NCBI RefSeq assembly: GCF_905171765.1
Contig: NC_053391.1
Span: 153,755,565-153,819,564 of the forward strand
Length of the DNA stretch: 64,000 bases
Direction: 5' to 3'
DNA from: Bufo bufo
Taxonomy: Eukaryota; Chordata; Amphibia; Anura; Bufonidae
The position numbers and the translations under genes are program-made. The notes under the pieces were generated by a model. The model worked only from the letters and a program-made list of their open reading frames with translations, did not search any database and had not been told where the DNA came from. Numbering within the stretch: the first letter of the stretch is position 1; each line of letters starts with the position of its first letter. Of this stretch, positions 10,795 to 20,899 are shown piece after piece.

Positions 10795-10988
10795 TAGGTA
10801 ATTTGTGTGCATGGTGCCTTGCTTAGATATGGTAGCCGTAGCTGTTTCTCAGGCTCCCTCTCCGGAATCGAACCATGATTCCCCATTTCCCGTGGTCACC
10901 ATGGCTTGCGCTAAAAATAACATCAAAAGTTGATAGGACAGACATCCGAATGGATTGGCCCCTGGTTATCTAGAGTCACCAAAGCGGC
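10795..10988 (-). pseudogene. 18S rRNA fragment embedded in the hAT B1 3' array
   Basis: On the minus strand the sequence follows the 5' domain of vertebrate 18S rRNA: TTTGGTGACTCTAGATAACC, then CATTCGGATGTCTGTCCTAT, CAACTTTTGATG, CCATGGTGACCACGGG, GGTTCGATTCCGGAGAGGGA, GCCTGAGAAAC, and CAAATTACC at the end. About 30 bases of a variable hairpin are missing between GATAACC and CATTCGG, TAGC-like bases are inserted near 10840, and point changes are scattered. Array sequence resumes directly on both sides (GGCCCTCACC before, AGCAGGCCCTCG after). It is not a functional rRNA gene. How it entered the array (retrocopy, gap filling or capture) is unknown. Confidence 0.85.
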
Positions 10989-11039
10989 AGCAGGCCCTCG
11001 TCTTTAATGTTTTAGATGGTCAGATCAGCAGGCGCTTGC

Positions 11040-11677
11040 TCCAAATGTTTTTGAGGGTCATGACAGGCTATCAATCATAATTTTTCAAGGCTGTGTATGA
11101 TGCCCTCCTTTATGTGTAATAAAGGGTGTATTGGTGTGCCAGTTCCTTGTAATTTTTGGCAGCTCTTTCACTTAGTGCATAGGCTTTATGAGTGTAGGAG
11201 TCCCACTACCTGAATAATTGAACCACAATGTAAATGAGGCCCTCCTTTATGTGATATACAGGTTGTATGGGAGTGCCTCTTCCTTGTAATTTTTGGAAGC
11301 ACTTGCACTTAAGATACAAGTAAATATACAGGAAAGAATGTTTCCTATAAATTTTTCTTCTAAAATCGATTTTATCTTTGGTTTGGTGTGTATTATTGTC
11401 AGTCTGTAAAAGTAGCGTACTACTCGGACAACATTGTTCCCAGCAGAGACTTGGGAGTCCAAGAGGCATCCAGACATCCTCCCCATACTGTTCCAGAACC
11501 ATTTCAGTGGTGTTTCCATAGATTTCTGACCTTTTCCTATGAACCAGGCACCCTCCCCTCTTTAGAGCAGGGGGTGCCTGGTTTAATGCTCAGGTTCTTC
11601 AATTGACTTCCATTATACTGAGCATCCTGATGTGTTCGGCCAGAGCACCCGAGCACTATGGTGCTCGATCAACAGTA
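11040..11677 (+). other. 3' terminal region of hAT B1
   Basis: Unique sequence with two diverged copies of a segment of about 125 bp (CCCTCCTTTATGTG, TTCCTTGTAATTTTTGG), near 11110 and 11240. The element then ends in GAGCACTATGGTGCTCGATC and AACAGTA. No credible reading frame was seen; the open frames at 11206-11606 have no recognisable motif. Confidence 0.6.
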
Positions 11678-12792
11678 CACCTCACCACTCTGTGGTATAC
11701 TGCTGCTGCCATCTCCACATTATGTCACCTTGCCATTCTGTGTTCTCCGGATGCTGCCACCAACTCTAAACTATGTCACTTTGCCACTCTGTGGTCTCCT
11801 CCTGCTGTTACCATATCCTTACTATGTCACCTTGCCACTCTGTGGTGTCCTCATGCTGCTGCCATCTCCACACAATGTCACCTTGCCACTCTGTGTTCTC
11901 CTCATACTGCTTCCATATCACCACTATGTCATAGGTCAACTCTGTGGACTTCTCATGCTGTTCCCACCCTCCCCACTTCATTACTGGTCCACTATTTTGG
12001 CTTTTGGCCTGACTGGCATCATCATTAATTTGACCTTTCTTCTGATCTGTCAGGAGGAAGGAAAAATTAGATGCACAACAGATCATGTCTGTGTAGCATC
12101 TGTAAGGCGTGTATGGTCCCATCATAATTGGCTTATGATTTGGTAGCCAAAAGCAGGAGTGTATACAAAACACAGAAGACATGCAAATATTCCATTCACG
12201 TGTCATCTCTGTTTTAGATCCACTCCTGTTTTAGTTTTTTTGGGCTTTAGCAATACTGATGGATTATTGAGCAAATGCTGACTGAGTGAAGGCGTATGCT
12301 CCACAGACAGGATCCGTTTTTTGTGACATCAACACAAACTTATTACTGACACCATCTACACTATGTCAGGGGGCTCTACTTGTATATGCGTTTAATAGAA
12401 CAGGTTCTGTTGACATCGATGTGGAATCAGCTGGCTCCGGTGTAAAAGGAGTGCGCTTCTTCTTGGCACTATCATCAACCTGTAAGGCTGAGTTCATACT
12501 TGAGTTATTTGGTCAGTTTTGGCCCCATGACTGCCCAAATAAGTGAAGTGTGCAGTCATTCTATGAGCGACGCTTGTCATCTGCATGTCATACGTACTCA
12601 CAGTATTATTTCACTACCAAAGCAGACTCCCTATGCGTGTTACTTCAAGGCACAGTGTTCTACACCACTATAAAGGCTCTCATCAGCCAGGAAATATAAA
12701 TTTTTTAACCTAATTTGCCGCAAATTTATTCGGATCGAACTAAAATTCAGCGAACCGGGAAATCGAATTTTTGAAAAATTCACTCATCTCTA
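11678..12792 (+). other. hAT A1 3' array (second part) and 3' terminal region
   Basis: After the duplicated CACCTCAC the array continues to about 11960 (CTGCTGCCATCTCCA, TATGTCACCTTGCCACTCTG). A region of about 830 bp follows that matches the inverse of 26174-27540. Near 12481 (CCTGTAAGGC) it shows the empty site of the MITE found in A2. The last 60 bp are AT-rich with AAATTC/GAATTT motifs before CTCATCTCTA. Confidence 0.75.
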
Positions 12793-12879
12793 GTAATGAT
12801 ACACCTTGCTTAGTATATCAGCAAGCAATCATATAGTTCAGCCTCTCACTGTAATGATTGATCATCATGGCCGGCGTCA

Positions 12880-13430
12880 TCATCATCATTCTTCTGCTCA
12901 AGCGACTCCTCATCCTCTTCCACTTCCTCCTCCATGGGACTTTACCCATGTAGGACCTTAATAGCTACAGGATGGCCAGAACGAACTATTCTCCATCCAC
13001 CTGTTGCAGAAGCATGAGCATTTGCTTTAAGATAAATAACAGGGGGATGACATTGTTGATGCCACAGTTTTTCCTCATGACAAATCTGATACTCACACAG
13101 AGGTTGTGGCAGCTGAGCTTGGCTTAGATCTGGCACATTTTGAGCCTGCAACCATAATATCAGTGGTATCACCAGTTCCTGAGCTGACCATAGTAGATGC
13201 AGATCTGGCCCTGGAAACTTTTTTTGGAGGTTATAACCATACGTTGTCTGGGATATTTATTGATGCTGCCATCACCTTCCTCTTCTTATGTCACCTCCTT
13301 CTCAATACCCCTATATGGTTTTCTAGGCCATGTCAAACACATAATCATCATTATCATATTCTTCACTCTCCCCATCACTTTTATCAGACTGTGATATGTC
13401 ATCATGGGATATTTTACCCCCTACCAATTC
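12880..13430 (-). pseudogene. Possible old hAT remnant
   Basis: On the minus strand near 13040-13090, one frame reads INNVIPLLFILKQML, resembling MNNVIPLIHVLEQML of A1. A Glu/Asp-rich stretch follows at 12860-12945, as in the A elements. Degenerate array-like sequence (TGATGCTGCCATCACC, TATGTCACCTCC) lies at 13258-13310. The resemblance is short and could be chance. The open frames 12942-13172 (minus) and 13106-13549 (plus) have no other recognisable features. Confidence 0.3.
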
Positions 13431-13436
13431 TCCTCT

Positions 13437-14230
13437 CTATGATGATGATGATTGTGTCCCACAGATGCTCAATTGGGTTAAAGTCTGTGGAATTAGGGCC
13501 CGAGGTAATAATTGGAAGTCTTGGTCATGCTCTTCCAACCAGTTTTTGACACTTTTAGTCATGTGACATGTCTCACTGTCTTGCTGGAAGATACCATCTT
13601 CCCCTGGAAAGACAATCAGCATGTATTGGTGTACGTGATCTACAAGGATAGATTCATACCCAAATTGGTTGAAAGTGCCTTCTACATGGATGAGTGTGCC
13701 CAGAGAATGCCACAAAAACATTCCCCAGGCCATAACGCTGACACCATCAGCATGTGTTCTTTCAACAATGGTTGCAGGGTATTTGCTCTCTGATGTTTCT
13801 CTTCTCACCTGGCACACCAACATCCTGAATAGGATTCACTGAAATGTTGTTTTGGACACATGTTTGGTAGTTCCCTGGTTCATTTAGGAGATGAGCTACT
13901 GTACTGTAGTGTTTTCGTTCACCCTCATGCACATTCATAGCCGATGTTCGCCTTTCATATGAATGACACGTAGTGCTCAGCAGTTTCCTTATTCGCAATG
14001 GTGCCATTTGTCCACTCATACTACACTTTCACCACAGTAGCATGTGACACGGTTCACAAACTGCTCAGTTTCAGAAATACTACCACCTTTGTGCCGAAAG
14101 CCAATAATCATCCATTTTTGCACCTATGACAAGTCACCCCTTTTACTCATGAGTCTGACATCATCGAGGGATGCATGTACACAACTTATATACCCACCAA
14201 GCCAGCTCATGATACGTGACTTACTGTATG
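13437..14230 (-). pseudogene. Tc1/mariner transposase pseudogene
   Basis: The minus strand carries a decayed Tc1-type transposase. Near 14100, MIIGFRHKGGSISETE resembles the N-terminal helix-turn-helix. The frame 13437-13823 has VMAWGMFLWHSLG, GIFQQDSETCH (catalytic QD), and a frameshifted PQTLTQLSICG where the family has PDLNPIEHLWD. Stops and frameshifts separate the blocks. No terminal repeats were identified. It is old compared with the Tc1 copies at 42-45 kb. Confidence 0.75.
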
Positions 14231-14289
14231 AGCTTCATGTCTCCGTTAAAAGTATGATATATATGCATATATATATATTTTAATATTAC

Positions 14290-15920
14290 ATGTTACAGTA
14301 ACAGTCAAGTATACAGTGGATTGCAGATACATTTTCTCTTTCCTGAGGAAAAAAAGGAGCTGAAACCTAAGGAATAAAACATGATATATTCCTCCTTACA
14401 GATATTATGAGCAACTAAGTATTTGCCTGTTGTATATACTGAATTACTACCCAAAATTTTGATTTTTGTAAAAGAAAATCTACTATAAAAAGTTAGAAAG
14501 AAACAAATTAAACTATTGGATTTAGTGTTTTTTTTTTTTTTATGAAATCCAACCAGAATCAAAACTGCTCCAATTTCTCAGAAATGGGGCAGATGACACA
14601 ATGGGGTCTTCTAGGACTGCATGCAACTCATTTCAAGCTTCTTAACAGCAAGCCAGCACTAGCAATCTTAAAGTGCCAGCAATATACATGGGTAATAGCC
14701 TCTTAAAAACACACTTCCTGAAGTCATATAATCCTCCTTTTTCATCTTTGATGTTATCTGATCTGAAAAATGGCTGACACCATTTTCAGAAATTCATTTG
14801 AAACAAGTTGCCAAAAATTTAGCATCTGATTTTAGAAAATAAATTGGTCAATTTTCCTTTGTTTAGAATCAATTTTTTAAATCTCTAATTCGATTGCAAT
14901 TATTTTTTACCCCAGACTAAAATAATAGTAAAACTGTATTCTGATGTCTTTTTACAATTTTGTAAACTTTTCTGGAGCTAAATTATTATCTATGAAAACT
15001 AAATACTGCACATGTCTGCTGCAAAGACTGCTGCAAAACTGTATTTTTTTTTTCTTTTTAGGTAGAAAGTAAGACTATTGCTATAGCTGCCATGTTTTTT
15101 TTTTTTTAGATGCTTAAACTCCAGCTTCATGGGATGCTCCAATCATAATGTAATAAATGTATAAAATTTAACACTGTTTATGAACACTACATCATAGAAA
15201 TGTTTTTTTGCTTAAAAAATACAGATTCACAATGCACACAACTGAATAAAGATAAATTATTTCCCCATTTTACACAACTGCATGTGACACATATTGGCAC
15301 TTTAGCGTAGCTCCTCAATAGCAGTGTCCATATCACTAAGTTGAATGGAATCCTGTAGGGAAGAAAGTACAGTACAATGTTGTTAGTTTCCTTTGAGGTA
15401 TTGCTTTAGCTTTATATCTTTACCTGACTACTTTTCCTTTACAGTACTTTATCCTTGATGCGATTGATATAAGTTTCCTATTATTATTGCCTTTCAGCTT
15501 TTCCATTTGAGCTTTTATTTAGGTTTTAGTGTTGATCCACTTATCTGTCTCTTTAGAGGTTTGCAATGATTTTAGTGATCTGCAATTTTCCTATTTTGTA
15601 CAGCTGTACAGCTATGCTTTCTGTCTCACTTTCTTGTTGTTTTCTTCTATTTAACTTTTAATATGTTTTATGTTATTTATTAGATCGGGAGCACCTATAA
15701 TTCATTTTATAGGCTAAACATGTCCTCTACTTCAATGACATTAAAGGGGTTTGCTTATGCTATTCTTGTGCCCATTTAAAAGTGCCTCATTGAAAAAAAA
15801 AAACAATATTAAATGAAACTAGAGATTAGCAAATTGATTCTAAACTAATCAGATTAATTATGAATCTCTCAAAAATGTGTCTTCTAAACAAATCCAAAGT
15901 TTTGGACTGAAATCTACATG
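14290..15920. other. AT-rich sequence without recognisable gene
   Basis: No credible coding frame. TAGAGATTAGCAAATTGATTC at about 15823 and ATTTTTTAAATCTCT at about 14872-14886 resemble hAT MITE ends, but they could not be paired with confidence. Confidence 0.4.
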
Positions 15921-15929
15921 CCATTGATC

Positions 15930-16400
15930 CCCATACATTTACTCTACACTCATCGTTGTCCCCAATCTCTTCCCTCTTCTGCCCTGATCTGGCCGTAAAT
16001 CACTATAATGACACCCTCAGAAGAACCCTGGACAAAATAACGCCCCCTAATCTCAGAGCCTCCAAACACAGCCCAAAGCAGTCTTGGCTTACACTACAAA
16101 CTTGATTCCTCCAGCATTGCTCCAGGAGTGCTGAACACCTATGGAGAAAAACTCATAAACCAAAGAACTTCATCCATTACAAATTCATGCTAAGAATATA
16201 TAACTCTGCCCTCCACCTCGCCAAACAGATATACTTCACCATCCTAATCTCCTCACTGTCCAACAACTCAAAAACACTCTTTGACACTTTCCACTCCCTC
16301 CTCAATGCTAAAGTTCAGGCATTTATCTCAGAGATCTCTGCTGAAGACCTGGCTGCCTACTTCACAGAGAAAATAGAAAACATCTGCATGAAATCAGCTC
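15930..16400 (+). pseudogene. L2-type LINE fragment (linker between endonuclease and reverse transcriptase)
   Basis: Translation gives NHYNDTLRRTLDKITPP near 15995, followed by a Trp/Arg-rich stretch and SALHLAKQIYFTILISSLSN near 16205-16265. This matches the region between the endonuclease and RT domains of L2/CR1-type LINEs (YNDTLxxxLDxxAP, then AKxxYY). Only this short, interrupted part is present, and it ends where the 30-bp minisatellite begins. The assignment rests on motif resemblance. Confidence 0.55.
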
Positions 16401-16403
16401 CCA

Positions 16404-17010
16404 GGTCATTGTTAAAGGGGCGGGTACTGTGGAAGTCACTGTTAAAGGGGTGGGGACTGTGGATGTCACTGTTAAAGGGGCGGCCGATATGAAGGTCACT
16501 GTTAAAGGGGTGGTCAATTTTAAAGGGGTGGGCACTACGGAGGTCACTGTTAAACGGGCGGGCACTGTGGAAGTCACTGTAAAAGGGGTGGGCACTGTGA
16601 AGGTCATTGTTAAAGGGGAATCCACTATGAAAGTCACTATTAAATGGGCAGGCACTGTTAAAGGGCTGGGGCACTGTGGAGGTCACTGTTAAATGGGTGG
16701 GCACTATGGAGGTAACTGTTAAAGGGGCGGACACTGTGGAGGTCAATGTAAAAGGGACAGTCACTGTTAAAGGGGCGAGCACTCTGGAGGTCAATGTTAA
16801 AGGGGCAGGTACTGTGCAGGTCACTGTTAAAGGAGCAGGCACCATGGAGGTCACTGTTAAAGGGGCGGGCACTGTGGGGGTCAATGTTAAAGGGGTGGCG
16901 ACTGTGGAGGTCAATGTTAAAGGAGCAGGCTCTGTGTAGATCACTGTTAAAGCAGCGGGCACTGTGGAGGTCATTGTTAAAGGGGCGGGTACAGTAGAGG
17001 ACACGGTTAT
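16404..17010. repeat. 30-bp minisatellite
   Basis: About twenty units of GGTCACTGTTAAAGGGGCGG plus GCACTGTGGA, with some shortened units of about 18 bp. A period of ten codons keeps frames open on both strands (for example 16357-17043 minus, Thr/Pro/Val-rich). No start, signal or domain supports a protein. Confidence 0.9.
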
Positions 17011-17084
17011 GGAGGAAACTGTTGATATCTTTTTATGACACAAGGAAACATAAAATGAAATAGTTGAAATATATCCGTGCGAAG

Positions 17085-17318
17085 CCAGGTCCTTCAGCTA
17101 TTATAAATATATAAATGGCACATACAAAAAATATGGTGATTTTCTATTCCATGTAAAATTCCCTCAAAAGACAAGGGGGCACGTTCTCTGTCTGGAGAAG
17201 ATAAAGTTTAGTTTCCAGTGGTGAACAGGCTTCTTCACAATAGGAACTGTTAATTTGTGGCATACTTTACCTGAGGATGTGGTCATAGCAGGAACAGTTA
17301 ATGGGTTTAGATGAATCC
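17085..17318 (+). pseudogene. CR1-like LINE fragment, extreme C-terminus of reverse transcriptase ORF
   Basis: In one plus frame the sequence reads YINGTYKKYG, KTRGHVLCLEKIKFSFQW, stop, TGFFTIGTVNLWHTLPEDVV, AGTVNGF. This follows the C-terminus of CR1-type proteins, compare RRGFFTVRAVRLWNSLPEEV in the copy at 47499-48002. It is cut at 17319 by a TTAA element. The copy is old and short. Confidence 0.6.
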
Positions 17319-19821
17319 TTAACCCTTTCCCGACTGCAATCTGTATATATACGTGATAGCTGCACATGCCCCGTGCAGCTATCACGTCTATAAACGTCAA
17401 GACAGTTCTTTAATCCAAGCGCTGCAAAGCGCTTGGATTAAAGCTTCTGCCCCTGCCCTGCTGCTGTCACGGACAGCATACAGTTCAGTAATGTCGGCAA
17501 GAGGCCAATCAGAGTGGCCCCTTGCCGACAATCGATCTGATTGGTTAGTCTGTGCAGACTAACCAATCGGATCGCGGCAGTGGAAAAAATGCCGCTTTCA
17601 GGCTCTGATCTGCGCTCTTCAGATCACAGCCTGAAATCAGGTAGTGTCTCTGTGGCCCCCAATCTGTGCCCCCTTCCTGTGCCCCCCGATCTGTGCTCCT
17701 CCAACACCCCCCTGTGCGCGCCTGCCCCTGATGAAGTACTAGTTCCCCCGCCCGATCCATATTCATGTAGTCCCTCCCTGATGCGGTCCGCCCCATGCTG
17801 TCTCCCCGCCCCTCCTGCCCCAGCCTCCCTCACCCTTAAGGTTAGCCGCCGTACCCCAATACCCCCCCCCATCCAGCGCTGCCCCCGATCCTGTGCCCCC
17901 GCTGTGTGTGATGGCGGCGGCTCCATTCCTGAGCCGCCGCCATCAGCAACGAGTGTCAGCTCTATGCTGACACTCTGCTGTAACCCCATAGATGCCGCGG
18001 TTGCAGCATCCATGGGGTCAATAGAGGGAGGGAGCTCCCTCTCTGAACCATCGAGGCTGCAGCGCTGATAGCAGCGCCCGATGGTTGCCATGGCAACCGG
18101 ACGCTTTGCAAAGGCGTCCGGTTGCCATGGCAAAGGTATCCGGTGCTGCCACCTACAGGGCATCTAATAGTATTAAACTTTGCAATGCAAGAGCATTGCA
18201 AAGTATAGTACAGCCATCAGCCCCATTGGATCTTCATGATCCAAGAGGGACTTGATAAAAAAGGAAAGTGAAAATAATAAAAATGAAAAATAAATGAATA
18301 AATAAAAATGTAAATTAAAAAAAGAAATTGCCTTTTCCTATAAAAAAAATGAAAAAATAAAATACACATATTAGGTGTCACCGCGTCCGTAACGACCGTC
18401 TCTATAAATATATCACATGATAGACCCAGTCCGATAAACACTATTAAAAAAAAAAAAAAAACTGTGCCAAAAAAAGCTATTTTTGTCACCTTACATCACA
18501 AATAGTGCAACAGCAAGCGATAAAAAAGGCTTATGACCCCCAAAATAGTACCAATTAAACCGTCACCTCATCCCGCAAAACATGATACCCTATTTAGGAC
18601 AATCGCCCCAAAAATATAAAAGCTATGGCTCTCAGACTATGGAGACACTAAAACATTTTTTTTTGGTTTCAGAAATGCTATTATTGTGTAAAACTTAAAT
18701 AAATAAGAAAAAGTATACATATTAGGTATTGCCACGTCCGTAACGATCTTCTCTATAAAACTATCACATGACCTAACTCCTCAGATGAACGCTGTAAAAA
18801 TAAATAAATGAAAGCTGTTCCAAAACAGCCAATTTTTTGGTCACCTTGCCCTATAAAGTGTAATAATGAATGATCAAAAAATCCTATGTACCCAAAAATG
18901 GTACCAATTAAAACCTCAACACTTTCTGCAAAAAACGAGCCCTTGCACAAGACGATCGGCAGAAAAATAAAAAACATATGGCGTTCAGAAAACCAATCCA
19001 GCAAAATCTGCCTTCCAAAAACCGTATGGCATTCCTTTCCTTCTGCGCCCTGCCGTGTGCCCGTACAGCAGTTTACGACCACATGTGGGGTGTTTCTGTA
19101 ATCCGCGGAATCAGGGTAATAAATATTGAGTTTTGTTTGGCTGTTAACCCTCAATGTGTTAAATAAAAAAATGCAATAAAATGGAAAATCTGCAAAAAAT
19201 GTGAAATTTAGAAATTTCATCTCCATTTTCCTTTAATTCTTGTGGAACACCTAAAGGGTTAAAAAAGTTAGTAAAATCAGTTTTGAGTAACTTGAGGGGT
19301 GTAGTTTCTGTAATGGGGTCATTTATGGGGGTATCCACTATGTAGGCCCCCACAAAGTGACTTCAGACCTGAACTGGTCCTTATAAAGTGGGTTTTGTAA
19401 ATTTTCTTAAAAATTTTAAGAATTGCTTCTAAACTTCTAAGCCTTCTAACGTCCTAAAAAAATAAAATGACATTTCCAAAATGATGCCAACATAAAGTAG
19501 ACATATGGGAAATGTTTAGTAATAAATATTTTATTAGGTATGACTTTCTGTTTTAGAAGCAGAGAAATTGAAATTTGGAAAATTGTGAACTTTTCAAAAT
19601 TTTGGGTACATTTTGGATTTTTTCATAAATAAAGGTGAAATATATTGACTCAAATATATGACTATCATGAAGTACAATATGTCACGAGAAAACAATCTCA
19701 GAATGGTTTGGATAAGTAAAAGTGTTCCAAAGCTATTACCACATAAAGTGACGCATGTCAGATTTGTAAATTTTGACCTGGACATTAGGGCATCAATGAC
19801 CCTTGGTCATGAAAGGGTTAA
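17319..19821. mobile_element. Non-autonomous TTAA-flanked DNA transposon (hairpin-rich), copy 1
   Basis: Starts TTAACCCTTTC and ends GAAAGGGTTAA, giving a TTAA duplication and a 7-bp inverted terminus; piggyBac and Kolobok elements share this target. The inside has strong hairpins, for example arms TTGCCATGGCAACCGGACGC at 18085 and its complement at 18114. A segment of about 350 bp is duplicated (CATATTAGGTGTCACC at 18366, CATATTAGGTATTGCC at 18718). The Pro/Cys-rich open frames at 17541-18068 and its complement have no domain and are rejected as genes. No transposase is present. The superfamily cannot be decided from this copy. Confidence 0.65.
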
Positions 19822-20350
19822 ATAACATGCTTATGTAAATGTCTAAAATTCAGATTTCCCGCTATCCTTCCTATTATTCATGACAAAGACCAGTTGGAAA
19901 TCGATATAGCAAAGAGAAAATATTAATTTAGAAATCTATCTTTGCTATATCTATCTACTGCATGTAACATGTGGCGTTACATTGTTATATTCATTTTACC
20001 TGTCATGCTGTACTAATTTACTATATCAGATAATGTTGGGCTATCGATGGAGAGAATCAAATATTTGCATTCATAAAACAACTGCTCTTGCACACTTTAA
20101 ATCCCAGTCCTGTGTATTTTTTAAAATAGAGAAAGCTATTTGATCAGGAATAATATTCTGTTTCATTATTTTGTTTATTAGAAAAAGAGGTTAATTATGA
20201 AGCGGAATTTCCTGTTTATTCCAGTAATTCTAATGACTAGATTAAAAGGCAGGTACAAGATAAGCAGAAAAAAATGAAAGGCTCAAGAGTGCGATGAGTT
20301 GATACTACAAACGTGAAAAGTTGCTGGAGATATTCTAACACCAAGAACAT
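19822..20350. other. No recognisable feature
   Basis: AT-rich sequence after the TTAA element. No coding frame or repeat was recognised. Confidence 0.4.
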
Positions 20351-20354
20351 ACAG

Positions 20355-20590
20355 TAACATACAGGTACAGTAATGTTAAAAAAAAAAATAGCAGTCTAAC
20401 ATGATAAAAATAATAAATCATTGTTTTTGGTAGAAGTAATAGTTCTGAATAGCAAATAATTTACTTCTAAGTGCAGTAGAGTAATAGATAAAATAAAACA
20501 GACCCAACAATTAGGACATACATGATTTAATCATGAATTGAAAGGGGCATGCTCAAAATAATAGCAGTGGAGAGTTATATTGGTGAAGTA
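20355..20590. mobile_element. Possible Tc1/mariner end fragment
   Basis: Contains AAAAATAGCAGTCTAA near 20385 and its counterpart CTCAAAATAATAGCAGTGG near 20553, with ATGATTTAATCATGAATTG between. I recall this wording from the ends of a Tc1-type family in fishes and amphibians. No transposase sequence is left. This rests on memory of the family, not on coding evidence. Confidence 0.35.
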
Positions 20591-20899
20591 CTCACTGAAC
20601 CCCTCAGATGCCATGTTTATTGCTGATTGCGGAATCTTATAAATTACATACTCACCTTATTTTTTTTACTCATGGAGAGGCCGTTGCAGCCATCTTGATT
20701 GGAGACACTGTGTGAAATCTTGCATGGTGACGTGATGACCAGATGCGCTGACCAGGTGTCCTCACCAGATTTTGTGTGTCATCTTCAATGAAGATGGCTG
20801 AGACGGCCTCTCAGTAAGCAAATGAAAGCAGTGAATGTGTGTTTTTATTTTTTTTTCCACTGCCATTTAAGGAAAAATTTATTATTACCACGAAACACA

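Larger units (their letters stand above)
8686..11040 (+). repeat. 3' tandem array of hAT B1, unit about 43 bp in an alternating 86-bp pattern
   Basis: GGTCAGCTCACCAGCAGGCC recurs about every 43 bp. It alternates between a CTCGCATATAATTTTTTACA half and a TTCACCTACAATCTTTTACA half, so the higher-order period is about 86 bp. Roughly 40 units remain. The array is broken by a probable solo LTR (9507-10099) and by an 18S rRNA-derived segment (10795-10988). A stub of the same array, inverted, is at 31896-31983 beside B2. Confidence 0.9.
5556..11677 (+). mobile_element. hAT transposon B1 (deletion derivative dominated by tandem arrays)
   Basis: Termini are TAGTAATGATCGAGCA on the left and the inverse of TACTGTTGATCGAGCA on the right, 16 bp with three mismatches. 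They are flanked by an 8-bp duplication, CACCTTAC (5548-5555) and CACCTCAC (11678-11685), the size expected for hAT. The host array repeats (TATGTCACCTTGCCACTCTG) show the empty site. Inside are a CTCGAG-rich 5' end, a 102-bp array, a transposase remnant of about 250 bp, a 3' array of about 43-bp units, an embedded solo LTR, an 18S rRNA piece and a unique 3' end. The other copy, B2, lies inverted at about 31896-36188. Confidence 0.85.
1..12792 (+). mobile_element. hAT transposon A1 (left end outside window), with nested insertions
   Basis: Order of parts: a 74-bp tandem array (1-957), a broken zf-BED/hATC transposase (965-5230), an array of about 60-bp units (5255-5555 and 11686-11960), a unique 3' region (11960-12792) and the end ATCTCTA. 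The 3' region matches, inverted, the one at 26174-27540, which fixes the family and the right end. A Penelope-like element (3478-4472) and hAT B1 (5556-11677) interrupt it. The left terminal inverted repeat is not in the window, so full length and target duplication cannot be checked; bases 12793-12800 should be the right duplication copy. The family assignment rests on the transposase motifs. Confidence 0.8.

Noticed and set aside
10795..10988. A working rRNA gene or tRNA (GGTTCGATTCC resembles a T-arm)
   Set aside because: It is a short interrupted piece of 18S rRNA; the T-arm-like string is part of that sequence, and no tRNA fold surrounds it.
8686..11040. Regular short repeats resembling a CRISPR array
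   Set aside because: Units abut with no unique spacers, the setting is eukaryotic, and the block lies inside a hAT element.
16357..17043. Thr/Pro/Val-rich repeat protein on the minus strand and Gly/Val-rich ones on the plus strand
   Set aside because: Explained by the 30-bp minisatellite; both strands are open for the same reason.
17541..18163. Pro/Cys-rich and Gly/Arg-rich open frames of 175-179 codons
   Set aside because: They lie in the GC-rich hairpin part of a TTAA element, on both strands, without any domain.
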